From positions 18,445-82,444 of the forward strand of contig CAMDUE010000010.1 of assembly GCA_945877575.1 (NCBI GenBank): 64,000 nt of DNA, in the 5' to 3' direction. Position 1 is the first letter of the stretch, and every line of letters starts with the position of its first letter. The DNA is from Chitinophaga pinensis. GTDB lineage: Bacteria > Bacteroidota > Bacteroidia > NS11-12g > UBA955. The notes under the pieces were generated by a model that did not search any database, had not been told where the DNA came from, and saw nothing but the letters and a program-made list of their open reading frames with translations. This document shows positions 45,956 through 55,216 of the stretch, one piece after another. A program made the position numbers and the translations under genes.

Positions 45956-48106
45956 TTAACGGTGCCACTCAAACTTATAACGCATGTCGCTCACATTTGC
46001 TGAAGAGGTTAATATTTCTTGCAAACGATTCAAGACAAATTGAGGCTGACTTGAGTAATCTTCTTGGTTAGGTATATTATATGCAGACACAGGAACATCT
46101 AATTTGGTTGACTTATCTTTGATTACAACCGCCGCAACTTGCTTACCAATGATTGGTTTAGAAGTAACGCCATCAGGCAATCCAAAAACAACTCCCAAAA
46201 TATTAAATTCATTTCCGATTTGTGGCAAGAAACCTTGTCCGTAACGAACTACATCTGTGGTGAAATAATCACACTGAAGTGATTGTGCAACCGCTTCAGC
46301 ATTTTTATTCTTCGCTAAAGCATCTGCAATTTTTTGTCCGGCAAATTCTGCTTTCTTCTGATCTCTAACTATTTTCTCTACTTCTGTACGAACATTATCA
46401 AGGGTTGCATAACCTACGCGCTTCACGTTTTCCAATTTAATGATTACGTGCTTAGTTGGGAATGCAAAAACCTCAGAGATTTCATTCATTTCACGCTTCT
46501 CATTGAATAACCAATTCATCAATTGCTTCACGTCGCTCATATCACTAATACTACCTAAGCTACGGTTATCTGTGGTAAAATCAAGTTCAACACGAGGAAT
46601 CAATGCCATTTTTTCTACCGCTTTGTCAAACGATTCAGGCATATCAGGATTGATTTGGTTCTTCAATTTTCTGCTTGCTTGATCTACTTTATCAACTGTT
46701 TCACGACCAGGAAGAATTTCAACGGTGTTCATGACGAACTTCATTTTCTGATAATCAGGCTCTTCCATGGCTTTCATGATGTGGTAACCAAATTGAGTTT
46801 TCACTAAGCCCACTTGTCCTTTACGAGCAGTCATACAAAATGCTTTGTACTCTGCAACATAGTTTCTAGGATCAGCCCAACCGTACGAACCACCATTATT
46901 GGCAGAACCTTGGTCTCCTGAATACAGCGATGCTAAGTCAGCAATTTGCTTGCCACCGGCAACCATTTCATATACCTCCTTGGCTTTCGCTAAAGACTCA
47001 ATAGAATCTTTGATTACGGTTTGATTTGGAAGGGTACCGCTCATAGGAATCAAGATATGAGATACGTTTACCATAGGAACAGTATCCTTTTCGCTTGCTA
47101 CTTTTTGGTACACAGAGAATTTACCCTTGTCGTAAATTGGACCTAAAACGGTTCCGTTTGAAGCTGACCACAAAGAATCTTTGATTATAGCAGGAACTGG
47201 ATCTTTCAAATCTGTAATTCTTACAAACCCAATGGCACCTAAAGTATCTGGTTTTGCGGCTTGCTTTTGATATACCTCTGCAAAACGAGCAGCTTGCTCA
47301 TAAGCATCAATAGTATCTGCACGAGATGGAGTCAAGTCAAAAACTACATACTTCAAACTGCGAGACTCCTGCTTGATGCGATATTTTTCTTTGTTGGCAT
47401 CCAAATAGTCTTCCAAATCATCATCGGAAATTTTGATGTCTTTGTCGGCTATTTTTGAAATATTCATTGCAATTACTTTGCCATTCACTGACTGATTGGC
47501 TGCAAGGTAATCGTATTCAATTTCTTTCTTTGATTTGAAGTTTTGCGCTTTTGCAACATAAGTAGCGTAACGCATTTCTTTTTCATTTGAGAAGATATTG
47601 TTGATGTAGTTAGCAAGAAGCTGCCTATTTTGTGGATTCACTTTTGCCTCGTTGATCATCATCTTAACCTTGTTTGGATCAAATTTCCCATCGGTTTGGA
47701 ACGACTGATCAGTTGCGATATTGTCGTTCGGATGTTCACCTACTAAAAGCTCATTCTCATCAGCTTTTGATAAGGTAACACCTGAAAGATCGATTTCAGT
47801 TAAAAGCAACTTGCGCTTTAACAATTCATTCCACGCGCGTTGGAATAATTTTTTGGTATTGGCTTCATCCAATTTATAATTGGCGTCTTGTGCGATTTCT
47901 TGCTTGTAGAACTCATCAACAATAGCTACTAATTCAGCTTCGCGATACTTCTCACCATTAGCTTCTGCGATTACGTCTTGATTCTCATCAACACTTCCGC
48001 CGTTGCCTTTTCCTGTGAGCCAATCACCCACCACAAACAACACCAACGCTGAAACGATAACTACTGCTACCCATCCGGAATTTCTAAGTCTCTGTATAAC
48101 TGCCAT
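45956..48106 (-). CDS. SurA/PpiD-type periplasmic peptidyl-prolyl isomerase
   Basis: A 716-residue folding factor starting MAVIQRLRNSGWVAVVIVSALVLF, which gives a single N-terminal membrane anchor as in PpiD. A SurA-like N domain and a parvulin rotamase domain at about residues 340-450 follow (VNVSHILIPMSG, then NNGGSYGWADP and GYHIMKAMEE). A second, weaker PPIase-like part lies near 500-600. It probably assists outer-membrane barrel folding. The upstream ORF extension to 48142 uses a non-ATG start and is not conserved-looking. Confidence 0.9.
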   Translation of the reverse strand: MAVIQRLRNSGWVAVVIVSALVLFVVGDWLTGKGNGGSVDENQDVIAEANGEKYREAELVAIVDEFYKQEIAQDANYKLDEANTKKLFQRAWNELLKRKLLLTEIDLSGVTLSKADENELLVGEHPNDNIATDQSFQTDGKFDPNKVKMMINEAKVNPQNRQLLANYINNIFSNEKEMRYATYVAKAQNFKSKKEIEYDYLAANQSVNGKVIAMNISKIADKDIKISDDDLEDYLDANKEKYRIKQESRSLKYVVFDLTPSRADTIDAYEQAARFAEVYQKQAAKPDTLGAIGFVRITDLKDPVPAIIKDSLWSASNGTVLGPIYDKGKFSVYQKVASEKDTVPMVNVSHILIPMSGTLPNQTVIKDSIESLAKAKEVYEMVAGGKQIADLASLYSGDQGSANNGGSYGWADPRNYVAEYKAFCMTARKGQVGLVKTQFGYHIMKAMEEPDYQKMKFVMNTVEILPGRETVDKVDQASRKLKNQINPDMPESFDKAVEKMALIPRVELDFTTDNRSLGSISDMSDVKQLMNWLFNEKREMNEISEVFAFPTKHVIIKLENVKRVGYATLDNVRTEVEKIVRDQKKAEFAGQKIADALAKNKNAEAVAQSLQCDYFTTDVVRYGQGFLPQIGNEFNILGVVFGLPDGVTSKPIIGKQVAAVVIKDKSTKLDVPVSAYNIPNQEDYSSQPQFVLNRLQEILTSSANVSDMRYKFEWHR

Positions 48107-48158
48107 ATCTATAAAAGTCTGTAATTTTTTAAAAGAAAGCAAAAATAGGATTTACTGA

Positions 48159-49784
48159 TCAATTTATCCAAAAGTTTTTCTTCATTGCCTTATTCTTTCT
48201 TCTCATTACCATTGTGTAGAGCCCAGAAGGAAACTTTGAGCGCGACAAATAGAATTCTTGAAACTCGGTAGAAGCGAAACCTTTTGGATCTAAAGACTCA
48301 AAAATCATTTGTGTAATCAGGTTTCTACCACTCTTAATCTCAATGGTAAACGAAGTTTCTCCTGGCATACAAGCCAAGAAAAGCAATGAATCTGAACCCA
48401 CATTGGGATTGATCATCACAACCGGATCTTGTTTTTTGACCGCTGGTTTGTTCCCTTTCCAATAAATCAATTCAATGCAGGGCTTCCCAATATCCTCGTG
48501 ATAACGAGTAATGGCTGCTACACCCCTACCCTGTGCCGCGTCAAATCCTATATAATCGCCATAAAAAGACTTGGGTCCAGGCAAAATACAGGGCTCTTCA
48601 GAAAGCAAAGTATTTTTTGAAACCGATGCACCATTTAAATTAGCTGTGTAAATTTGGGCAAACTTGCCGGTGGCGAAATTTCGAGTATCGTACCAAATGG
48701 CTTTGGGCAGACCTGTATTTCTGTCAATATTGAAATAAGGCTTGAATTGATCAGCCCCATTGGGATCATCGTTAATACGAATGGGCGGAAGAAAGTGCTT
48801 GCCGCCATCTACCGATACCGTGTAATAAACGTTTCTATCTCCAAAAGGTGATTCTGCTCCATAGCCAACGTAAATCCTTCCCTTGGCATCCACGCAAGAA
48901 AACGGCATACCATTGCTTCGTTGAACCCCTCTGACACCATCAAAATTCCATCCGCCTCGCATGGATGTTAAAAACTTATCTTTTCCCCAACTTCTACCAG
49001 CATCTATGCTTTCATCCATCCAAAGGGTATCGTTCCGAGACCAAAAGCAGAAGATCTTGCCGTCAGGCATCACTGCTACCGTTGCGCCCTCAGCAGTTTT
49101 ATCGTCATCTTCAGCGTCACCACTTACATCTGAAACTACTACTGGGTCAAAAAATGTTGCCCCTTGATTCTCACTTCTAGCGAATCTGATACGGGTGGAA
49201 TCTTTTGTAGAAGAACTCCCGTATTTGTCAAATTCGGTCCATGTTATATAAATATTTCCTTTGTAGGGACTTTTAACTTGATCATCCAAACTAAACCACG
49301 GTTTATCTTGCATTTTGCCGTTTTGTCCCACACATTTAGAGTAAAATTCCACTCCATTGGTACTCCTTTCAAAAACGATACAATCAAACCATTCAGGCCA
49401 TTTCTTGTTTGGATTTTGAGCCAAATGCGCCAAATAAATCATTCCTGATGCACTTCGGTATATGACTGGATCGCCGTAGAATCCTACATCGGGTTTGGTT
49501 TCAACCTCTAACCAATCCGTTCCACCGTTGAGAGTATGGAAAACCTTATTGTTGTTGAAAGCCAGCCAAATATCGTTGGCATCGTTCGGATTAATGGAAA
49601 TGCTGGGCTCGTTACCTTCTAAAGGTGGATTTCCAAAAAAATCAGACTTTGATATCTCAGAATGTGGAAGTCGAGGCAGCGTAAAACGAATTGGGGCGTA
49701 TTGGGCATTCACCGAATTCAACACAAACGTTGAAAGCAATACCCAAAACACCCCAATCTTCACGCCCATGGATTTAAGCAACAT
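48159..49784 (-). CDS. Exported BNR/Asp-box repeat protein, probable T9SS cargo
   Basis: A 541-residue secreted protein with signal peptide (MLLKSMGVKIGVFWVLLSTFVLNSVNAQ) and a six-bladed propeller of sialidase/BNR type, seen in repeats such as HTLNGGTDWLEV, RSENQGATFFDP, ESIDAGRSWGKD and TVSVDGGKHFLPP. The last 90 residues (VVMINPNVGSD to FPSGLYTMVMRRKNKAMKKNFWIN) look like a T9SS type A sorting domain with degenerate YPNP. Catalytic sialidase residues cannot be assigned, so I do not call it a sialidase. Confidence 0.75.
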   Translation of the reverse strand: MLLKSMGVKIGVFWVLLSTFVLNSVNAQYAPIRFTLPRLPHSEISKSDFFGNPPLEGNEPSISINPNDANDIWLAFNNNKVFHTLNGGTDWLEVETKPDVGFYGDPVIYRSASGMIYLAHLAQNPNKKWPEWFDCIVFERSTNGVEFYSKCVGQNGKMQDKPWFSLDDQVKSPYKGNIYITWTEFDKYGSSSTKDSTRIRFARSENQGATFFDPVVVSDVSGDAEDDDKTAEGATVAVMPDGKIFCFWSRNDTLWMDESIDAGRSWGKDKFLTSMRGGWNFDGVRGVQRSNGMPFSCVDAKGRIYVGYGAESPFGDRNVYYTVSVDGGKHFLPPIRINDDPNGADQFKPYFNIDRNTGLPKAIWYDTRNFATGKFAQIYTANLNGASVSKNTLLSEEPCILPGPKSFYGDYIGFDAAQGRGVAAITRYHEDIGKPCIELIYWKGNKPAVKKQDPVVMINPNVGSDSLLFLACMPGETSFTIEIKSGRNLITQMIFESLDPKGFASTEFQEFYLSRSKFPSGLYTMVMRRKNKAMKKNFWIN

Positions 49785-49788
49785 GGGT

Positions 49789-49796
49789 CAAAATTA
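49789..49796 (-). promoter_or_regulatory. -7 box of the BNR protein gene, leaderless spacing
   Basis: TAATTTTG on the minus strand ends 4 nt before the ATG at 49784, followed by ACCC. It lies within the short gap downstream of trxB, so the BNR gene may have its own promoter. Confidence 0.4.
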
Positions 49797-49805
49797 ACTA
49801 ATTTA

Positions 49806-50753
49806 TCAATGTGAATGTTTTTCAGACAACCAACGCTCTGCATCCAAGGCAGCCATACATCCGCTACCTGCTGCAGTTACTGCTTGTCTGTAGATTTTAT
49901 CTTGAGCATCACCCGAACAGAAAACGCCTTCCACATTGGTACGTGAACTACCTTTCTCTGTTATAATGTATCCTTGTTCATCCATATCAATGAATGGCTT
50001 GAAGATATCGGTATTGGGCGTATGTCCAATAGCTACAAAAAATCCTTTGATGGGAATTTCTCTCAATTCACCGGTCGCGTTATTCTTCACACGAACTGCT
50101 TCAACGGCTGATTCACCCAAAATTTCATCGGTCTCAGAATTGAACAATACCTCAATATTGGGAGTATTCAATACGCGGTGCTGCATGGCTTTAGACGCAC
50201 GGAACTCACTCTTGCGCACCAACATATACACCTTACTGCAAATTTTCGCAAGGTAACTTGCTTCTTCGCAGGCGGTATCTCCAGCTCCAACAATTGCTAC
50301 ATCTTGTCCGCGGTAGAAAAATCCATCGCAAACCGCACAAGCACTGACGCCACTTCCATTTAATCTTTGTTCAGAAGGAATTCCCAACCATTTTGCCGAA
50401 GCACCAGTAGAAATGATCACCGCTTCTGCTTCAATGTGGTGGGTGCCGTCAACAACTACTTTTTGAGGACCACCTGGAGTAAACTCTACAGATGTTACCA
50501 TTCCAAAACGAACATCAGCGCCCAAACGAACCGCTTGCTGTTTGAAATTTTCCATCATTTCAGGACCCATGATTCCGTGTGGGAAACCAGGATAATTTTC
50601 AACATCAGTAGTAATGGTCAATTGCCCACCGGGTTGCAATCCTTCATAAACTACGGGTTTCATATCGGCGCGAGCCGCGTAAATGGCTGCTGTGTAACCT
50701 GCAGGTCCACTGCCAATAATCAAACACTCTATTTTTTCTACGTTTTCAGACAT
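49806..50753 (-). CDS. trxB: Thioredoxin reductase
   Basis: TrxB reduces thioredoxin with NADPH through FAD. The 315 residues contain the FAD fold (IIGSGPAGYTAAIYAARADMKPVV), the redox-active CAVCDG, the NADPH-binding VGAGDTACEEA and the C-terminal FAD segment FCSGDAQDKIYRQAVTAAGSGCMAA. Length is normal. It has its own -7 box, and the glnA terminator lies just upstream. Confidence 0.97.
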   Translation of the reverse strand: MSENVEKIECLIIGSGPAGYTAAIYAARADMKPVVYEGLQPGGQLTITTDVENYPGFPHGIMGPEMMENFKQQAVRLGADVRFGMVTSVEFTPGGPQKVVVDGTHHIEAEAVIISTGASAKWLGIPSEQRLNGSGVSACAVCDGFFYRGQDVAIVGAGDTACEEASYLAKICSKVYMLVRKSEFRASKAMQHRVLNTPNIEVLFNSETDEILGESAVEAVRVKNNATGELREIPIKGFFVAIGHTPNTDIFKPFIDMDEQGYIITEKGSSRTNVEGVFCSGDAQDKIYRQAVTAAGSGCMAALDAERWLSEKHSH

Positions 50754-50770
50754 AATCTTAAATTTTAATG

Positions 50771-50778
50771 CAAAGGTA
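50771..50778 (-). promoter_or_regulatory. -7 box of trxB
   Basis: TACCTTTG followed by CA on the minus strand ends 17 nt before the ATG at 50753. It is the same octamer as before glnA. No -33 box is clear; the stem of the glnA terminator occupies that region. Confidence 0.4.
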
Positions 50779-50790
50779 TCACCGAAGATT

Positions 50791-50817
50791 AAAAAGGTGC
50801 GTGATAAAACGCACCTT
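50791..50817 (-). terminator. Intrinsic terminator of glnA
   Basis: AAGGTGCG (50794-50801) and CGCACCTT (50810-50817) form an 8-bp stem with an 8-nt loop. On the minus strand the stem runs into five T residues (50795-50791 read as T). It lies 24 bp after the glnA stop. Confidence 0.8.
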
Positions 50818-50840
50818 CTTTCTTCGAAAATTATAATTTT

Positions 50841-52973
50841 TTAGTTCAAAGTGATTAATTCACGATACTTCGGAAGCGCCCAATCTGAGTCATCACACAG
50901 GCGTTCAATTTCATCGCTCACCGCGCGAATCTCTTCAAACAAAGGCTTCACTTTAGAATTCAACGCCAATGCTCTATCTTTCGCATGCTCTTTCTCCATA
51001 GCTTTATCTACTTCAGCTGAAAGTTTGTTATTCAAGGCTTGTCCACTATTGATCAAAGCACTCAATTGCGTCAATAAATCAATTTGCGCTGAAACTTGAT
51101 CTTTGGTTAAACCAATGCTCAACAACTTACTTACGTTATCTGCAATTCTGCTTTGGTATCTAATGGCAGAAGGAATGACCATATTCTGAATCATTTCTGT
51201 CAACACTTTAGACTCTAACTCAATAGTTAAACAGAAAGACTCGTATCTAATTTCTGTTCTAGCTTCAAGTTCTTTGTGCGAGAAAATTCCCAAATTCGTA
51301 AATAACTTTACGCTGGCTTTTGACATGTACGCCGCAAGAGCTTCTGCTGAATGCCTGATGTTCTTCAAACCGCGCTTTTTCGCTTCAACTACCCACTCAT
51401 CGCTGTAACCGTTTCCGCCAAAAATAACTTTCTTGCAAGAGGTTAAATCTTTTCTCAATACCTCACGAAGAGCCGTTTCTTTGTCTTTTCCTTTGGCTAT
51501 TAAGGTATCTACTTTTCCTTTGAATTCCATCAACTGATTGGCTACAATGGTGTTCAATACTACCATTGGAGAAGCGCAATTGTCACTGCTACCAACCGCT
51601 CTGAACTCAAACTTATTACCAGTAAATGCGAAAGGCGAAGTTCTATTTCTGTCAGTGTTATCCAACAAAATCTCGGGAATATTGGGAATATTGATGCTTG
51701 TTTTGGATCCTTTTTTTCCGGTGGATGTTTGATTTTCAAAATCCTCCAAAACATACTGTAAGGTATCACCAATAAATACACTCATAATTGCTGGAGGCGC
51801 TTCATTTGCTCCCAAACGATGATCATTAGCCGCAGTTGCAATACTTGCACGCAATAAATCAGCATGATCATATACCGCCTTAATCACGTTAATGAAGAAG
51901 GTCAAGAATTGCAGGTTTTCCTGGGGACTGCTGCCTGGCGATAACAAATTAACCCCTGTGTTTGTAACCAAACTCCAGTTATTGTGTTTACCAGAACCAT
52001 TGATTCCTTTGTAGGGCTTTTCGTGCAACAACACTCTAAATCCATGGTCAGAAGCACATGCTTCCATGATATCCATCAACAAGGTATTGTGATCAACCGC
52101 CAAGTTCAGTGATTCGAACTGTGGAGCGCACTCAAACTGGCCAGGAGCCACCTCATTGTGTCTGGTTCTCAAAGGAATACCCAATTTATGTGCTTTTTGT
52201 TCGAAGTCGCTCATAAACGCCTGAACTTTGGTTGGAATTGCTCCAAAGTAATGGTCTTCCATTTGTTGACCTTTAGCGGGTGCATGTCCAATCAAAGTAC
52301 GACCAGCATACATCAAATCAGGACGTTGGTGGTATAAATCTTCGCGAACCAAGAAATACTCTTGTTCCACGCCCAAAGAAACTGAACAATCGGTTACTTT
52401 TTCATCAAAATATTGACAAATATCGGTAGCTGCTTTTCTTACCACCGCTAATGTCTTCAACAAAGGCGCTTTATAATCTAGAGCTTCGCCCGTATAAGAA
52501 ACGAAAATGGTAGGAATACACAACGTGCGCACACCGCCTTTTTCTAATAAGAATGCAGGGGAGCTAGGGTCCCAAGCAGTGTATCCACGAGCTTCGAAGG
52601 TATTTCTGATACCTCCACTGGGGAAAGAACTTGCATCGGGCTCTTGTTGTGCCAATGCTTTTCCGCTGAAAACTTCAATACCGGTGTCAATTCCAGTAGG
52701 CTCAAAGAAGCTATCGTGCTTCTCCGCTGTGGTACCTCTCAAAGGCTGAAACCAGTGCGTGTAATGGGTGGCACCGTGTTCCAACGCCCATTCTTTCATT
52801 CCATTGGCAACCTCATCTGCTTTGCTCCTATCAATGGCGTGTCCGTCATTTACTGCTTTGTGAATTTCTTGGATAGCCGATTTCGACAAATAACCAGATT
52901 GTGCTTCAGGACCGAAAACCATCTCTCCGAAATAGGAAGAGATACCGCGGTGGTGTTTATCTTTTTTTGACAT
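50841..52973 (-). CDS. Glutamine synthetase, type III
   Basis: A 710-residue GSIII (GlnN family) enzyme that assimilates ammonium into glutamine. Motifs include the metal-binding GVEQEYFLV, TRHNEVAPGQFE, NGSGKHNNWS, the loop AAANDHRLGANEAPPAI-like segment and NRTSPFAFTGNKFEFR. Length matches the type (around 700-730) and is well above GSI. The ATG at 52973 (MSKKDKHHRG) is preferred; a TTG frame to 53012 begins inside the promoter -7 box. The gene stands alone between its own promoter and terminator. Confidence 0.96.
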   Translation of the reverse strand: MSKKDKHHRGISSYFGEMVFGPEAQSGYLSKSAIQEIHKAVNDGHAIDRSKADEVANGMKEWALEHGATHYTHWFQPLRGTTAEKHDSFFEPTGIDTGIEVFSGKALAQQEPDASSFPSGGIRNTFEARGYTAWDPSSPAFLLEKGGVRTLCIPTIFVSYTGEALDYKAPLLKTLAVVRKAATDICQYFDEKVTDCSVSLGVEQEYFLVREDLYHQRPDLMYAGRTLIGHAPAKGQQMEDHYFGAIPTKVQAFMSDFEQKAHKLGIPLRTRHNEVAPGQFECAPQFESLNLAVDHNTLLMDIMEACASDHGFRVLLHEKPYKGINGSGKHNNWSLVTNTGVNLLSPGSSPQENLQFLTFFINVIKAVYDHADLLRASIATAANDHRLGANEAPPAIMSVFIGDTLQYVLEDFENQTSTGKKGSKTSINIPNIPEILLDNTDRNRTSPFAFTGNKFEFRAVGSSDNCASPMVVLNTIVANQLMEFKGKVDTLIAKGKDKETALREVLRKDLTSCKKVIFGGNGYSDEWVVEAKKRGLKNIRHSAEALAAYMSKASVKLFTNLGIFSHKELEARTEIRYESFCLTIELESKVLTEMIQNMVIPSAIRYQSRIADNVSKLLSIGLTKDQVSAQIDLLTQLSALINSGQALNNKLSAEVDKAMEKEHAKDRALALNSKVKPLFEEIRAVSDEIERLCDDSDWALPKYRELITLN

Positions 52974-53009
52974 TTTTGATTGAAATTGTTTCAGTAATAA
53001 TTCTTGTTG

Positions 53010-53017
53010 CAAAGGTA
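53010..53017 (-). promoter_or_regulatory. -7 box of glnA
   Basis: TACCTTTG followed by CA on the minus strand, 36 nt before the ATG at 52973, predicts a leader of about 30 nt. No TTG lies at the usual spacing. The 230 bp up to the divergent kup gene show no other clear element. Confidence 0.45.
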
Positions 53018-53201
53018 AGTAGGGCTGAGCAACCCTTCCATTTTTTTCTTACACAAATATAATCATTATTTCAACAAGTGTACAATTGACACTTAACGAG
53101 CTAATCCCTTTGTTTTAGGGGAGTTTACATTTGATTTGTCATGGGCTTGTTAGTCTATCCACATCTATCAACATTTAATGAGCGATTTTTCAACTTTATG
53201 T

Positions 53202-53230
53202 TTTGATTTGAAATTAAGACTTTAAATTCG
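53202..53230 (+). promoter_or_regulatory. Weak promoter candidate for kup
   Basis: TTTG (53202-53205) and TAAATTCG (53223-53230) are 17 bp apart; the -7 box has one mismatch. It ends 18 nt before the kup ATG. The rest of the 275-bp gap to glnA is A/T rich and otherwise featureless. Confidence 0.25.
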
Positions 53231-53248
53231 TCCCACTTTTAAAAAACC

Positions 53249-55210
53249 ATGGGACACACCCGCATCGACAAATTCTCGGCAGCCGGTCTGCTGATTTCTT
53301 TAGGAATTATTTACGGCGACATTGGAACCTCTCCCCTTTACGTGATGAACGCCATCATGGGTGATGCTCCAGTGAGCAAAACTCTCGTTTTTGGTGGCAT
53401 CAGTGCGGTATTTTGGACGCTGACCATTCAAACTACCTTGAAATACGTTATCATGGTTTTACAAGCTGACAACAAAGGTGAAGGAGGTATTTTTTCACTT
53501 TACAGCTTGTTGAGACGAAGATTTCCATATTTAGTGATTGGAACCATGATTGGCGGTGCCATGATGTTTGCAGATAGCATCATTACTCCCCCAATTTCAG
53601 TTGCATCTGCCATTGAGGGATTAAGATCCATAAACCCAAGCAATGGGTATAGCGTGGATTTTAGCGGTATAGAAACCGTTCCAATTGTAATCACTATCAT
53701 TATCATTTTGTTTCTATTTCAGAGAGCTGGCACTAATGCAGTAGGTAGATTTTTCGGCCCCATTATGACTGTTTGGTTTACCATGCTCGGCACCCTAGGT
53801 GTAATTCAAATTGTAAAGCATCCAGAAATTTTTCAAGCAATAAACCCCATTTGGGTTTACCGTTTTTTAACCTCCGGTCCTGACGCCTTTATTTTGTTAA
53901 GTGCCGTATTTTTATGTACTACCGGTGCCGAAGCATTATATTCAGATATGGGACATTGCGGAAAACAAAATATCCGCATCTCATGGATATTCGTGAAAAT
54001 ATCTTTGTTGCTCAATTATTTTGGCCAAGGTGCATGGTTAATGGATCATGTTGGATCATCATTGGAAGGAGCTCGAACCTTTTACGGAATCATGCCTGAA
54101 TGGTTTTTACCCTTTGGAATATCAATTGCCACTTTGGCAGCGATAATTGCATCACAAGCCGTTATTTCGGGCTCATATACACTAGCTTCTGAGGCCATCC
54201 GATTGCATTTCTTGCCAAAATTTACGGTAAAATTCCCGAGTACAGTAAAGGGACAAATTTACATCCCTGCAATCAACACAGCTTTACTCATAGGTTGTAT
54301 TGCCATTGTATTAATTTTCAAAGAATCTGTCGCCATGGAAGCGGCTTATGGACTTTCCATTTCCTTGGCATTTGTCATGACGAGCATACTGATGTACTAT
54401 TTTCTTCAAACGAGGGGTTGGAATACTTTAATTGCGGGTATTGTCATGGGTTTGTTCATGATCGTTGATTTGGCGTTTGTTAGTGCCAATATGACCAAAC
54501 TCATGGAAGGCGGTTTTGTAGTAGTAATCATTGGACTCATTGTAATAGCCATTATGTATGTTTCATATAGGTCTGGCAAAATTAAAAAGGAAATGGTAGT
54601 AACTGAAAAATTGAGCGACTACCGCGCTCGTTTGCGTAGCTTAAGCCAAGATACAACGCTTCCTAAATTTGCTACTCACCTTATTTATATGAGTAAAGCT
54701 CCCGCAGACGATGAAGCTGAATCGCCCATTTTCTATAGCATCCTGCAAAAACGTCCCAAAAGAGCTGACTTCTATTGGTTTGTGAACATTGAAGTTACTG
54801 ATGAACCATACACTATGGAATATCGTGTTTGTGTGGTTGAAAAAAATGACCTTTACAAGGTGCGCTTTAGATTAGGATTTAGGATACAACCAAAAATCAG
54901 TTTATACCTAAAGAAGGTTATTAGTGATCTATTGAACAACAAAGAAATTGATCTTGACCCCCATTACCATGGTTTCTCCTCACAAAATCAAATTGGAGAT
55001 TTCAGATTTGTACTTGTAGAAGAAGAAATCAGTGCTGAAAATGAATCCTCTTTCTTTGATATGCTCATTTTGGATGGATATGAACACCTTAAAAATCTTG
55101 CAGGAACACCAGAAAAATGGTTCGGTATAGATGAAAGTGTGGTAACCAAAGAAATGGTTCCTATCGTAATTAAAAAACCAGCAGATGTAAACCTTAAAAG
55201 AATTAGATAA
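53249..55210 (+). CDS. kup: KUP-family potassium transporter
   Basis: A 653-residue K+ uptake protein of the inner membrane. The family start LGIIYGDIGTSPLYVM is present, as are about twelve hydrophobic segments up to roughly residue 450 and a cytoplasmic C-terminal domain. Motifs GEGGIFSLYSLLRRR and MMFADSIITPPISVASAIEGL are typical of KUP. No riboswitch-like structure was seen upstream. It ends 6 bp before the peptidase gene. Confidence 0.95.
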   Translation: MGHTRIDKFSAAGLLISLGIIYGDIGTSPLYVMNAIMGDAPVSKTLVFGGISAVFWTLTIQTTLKYVIMVLQADNKGEGGIFSLYSLLRRRFPYLVIGTMIGGAMMFADSIITPPISVASAIEGLRSINPSNGYSVDFSGIETVPIVITIIIILFLFQRAGTNAVGRFFGPIMTVWFTMLGTLGVIQIVKHPEIFQAINPIWVYRFLTSGPDAFILLSAVFLCTTGAEALYSDMGHCGKQNIRISWIFVKISLLLNYFGQGAWLMDHVGSSLEGARTFYGIMPEWFLPFGISIATLAAIIASQAVISGSYTLASEAIRLHFLPKFTVKFPSTVKGQIYIPAINTALLIGCIAIVLIFKESVAMEAAYGLSISLAFVMTSILMYYFLQTRGWNTLIAGIVMGLFMIVDLAFVSANMTKLMEGGFVVVIIGLIVIAIMYVSYRSGKIKKEMVVTEKLSDYRARLRSLSQDTTLPKFATHLIYMSKAPADDEAESPIFYSILQKRPKRADFYWFVNIEVTDEPYTMEYRVCVVEKNDLYKVRFRLGFRIQPKISLYLKKVISDLLNNKEIDLDPHYHGFSSQNQIGDFRFVLVEEEISAENESSFFDMLILDGYEHLKNLAGTPEKWFGIDESVVTKEMVPIVIKKPADVNLKRIR

Positions 55211-55216
55211 TCATTC

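Noticed and set aside
48107..48142. N-terminal extension of the SurA/PpiD-like protein
   Set aside because: The extra residues precede a typical cytoplasmic-tail/anchor start (MAVIQRLRNSGW) and start at a non-ATG codon.
52974..53012. Longer glutamine synthetase start at a TTG (53012)
   Set aside because: The added residues are not family-like and the codon lies within the TACCTTTG -7 box; the ATG at 52973 fits better.
53018..53248. Possible c-di-AMP riboswitch or other structured leader before kup
   Set aside because: Only short, mutually exclusive stems (CTAA/TTAG, TCCC/GGGA) could be drawn, with none of the expected conserved blocks.
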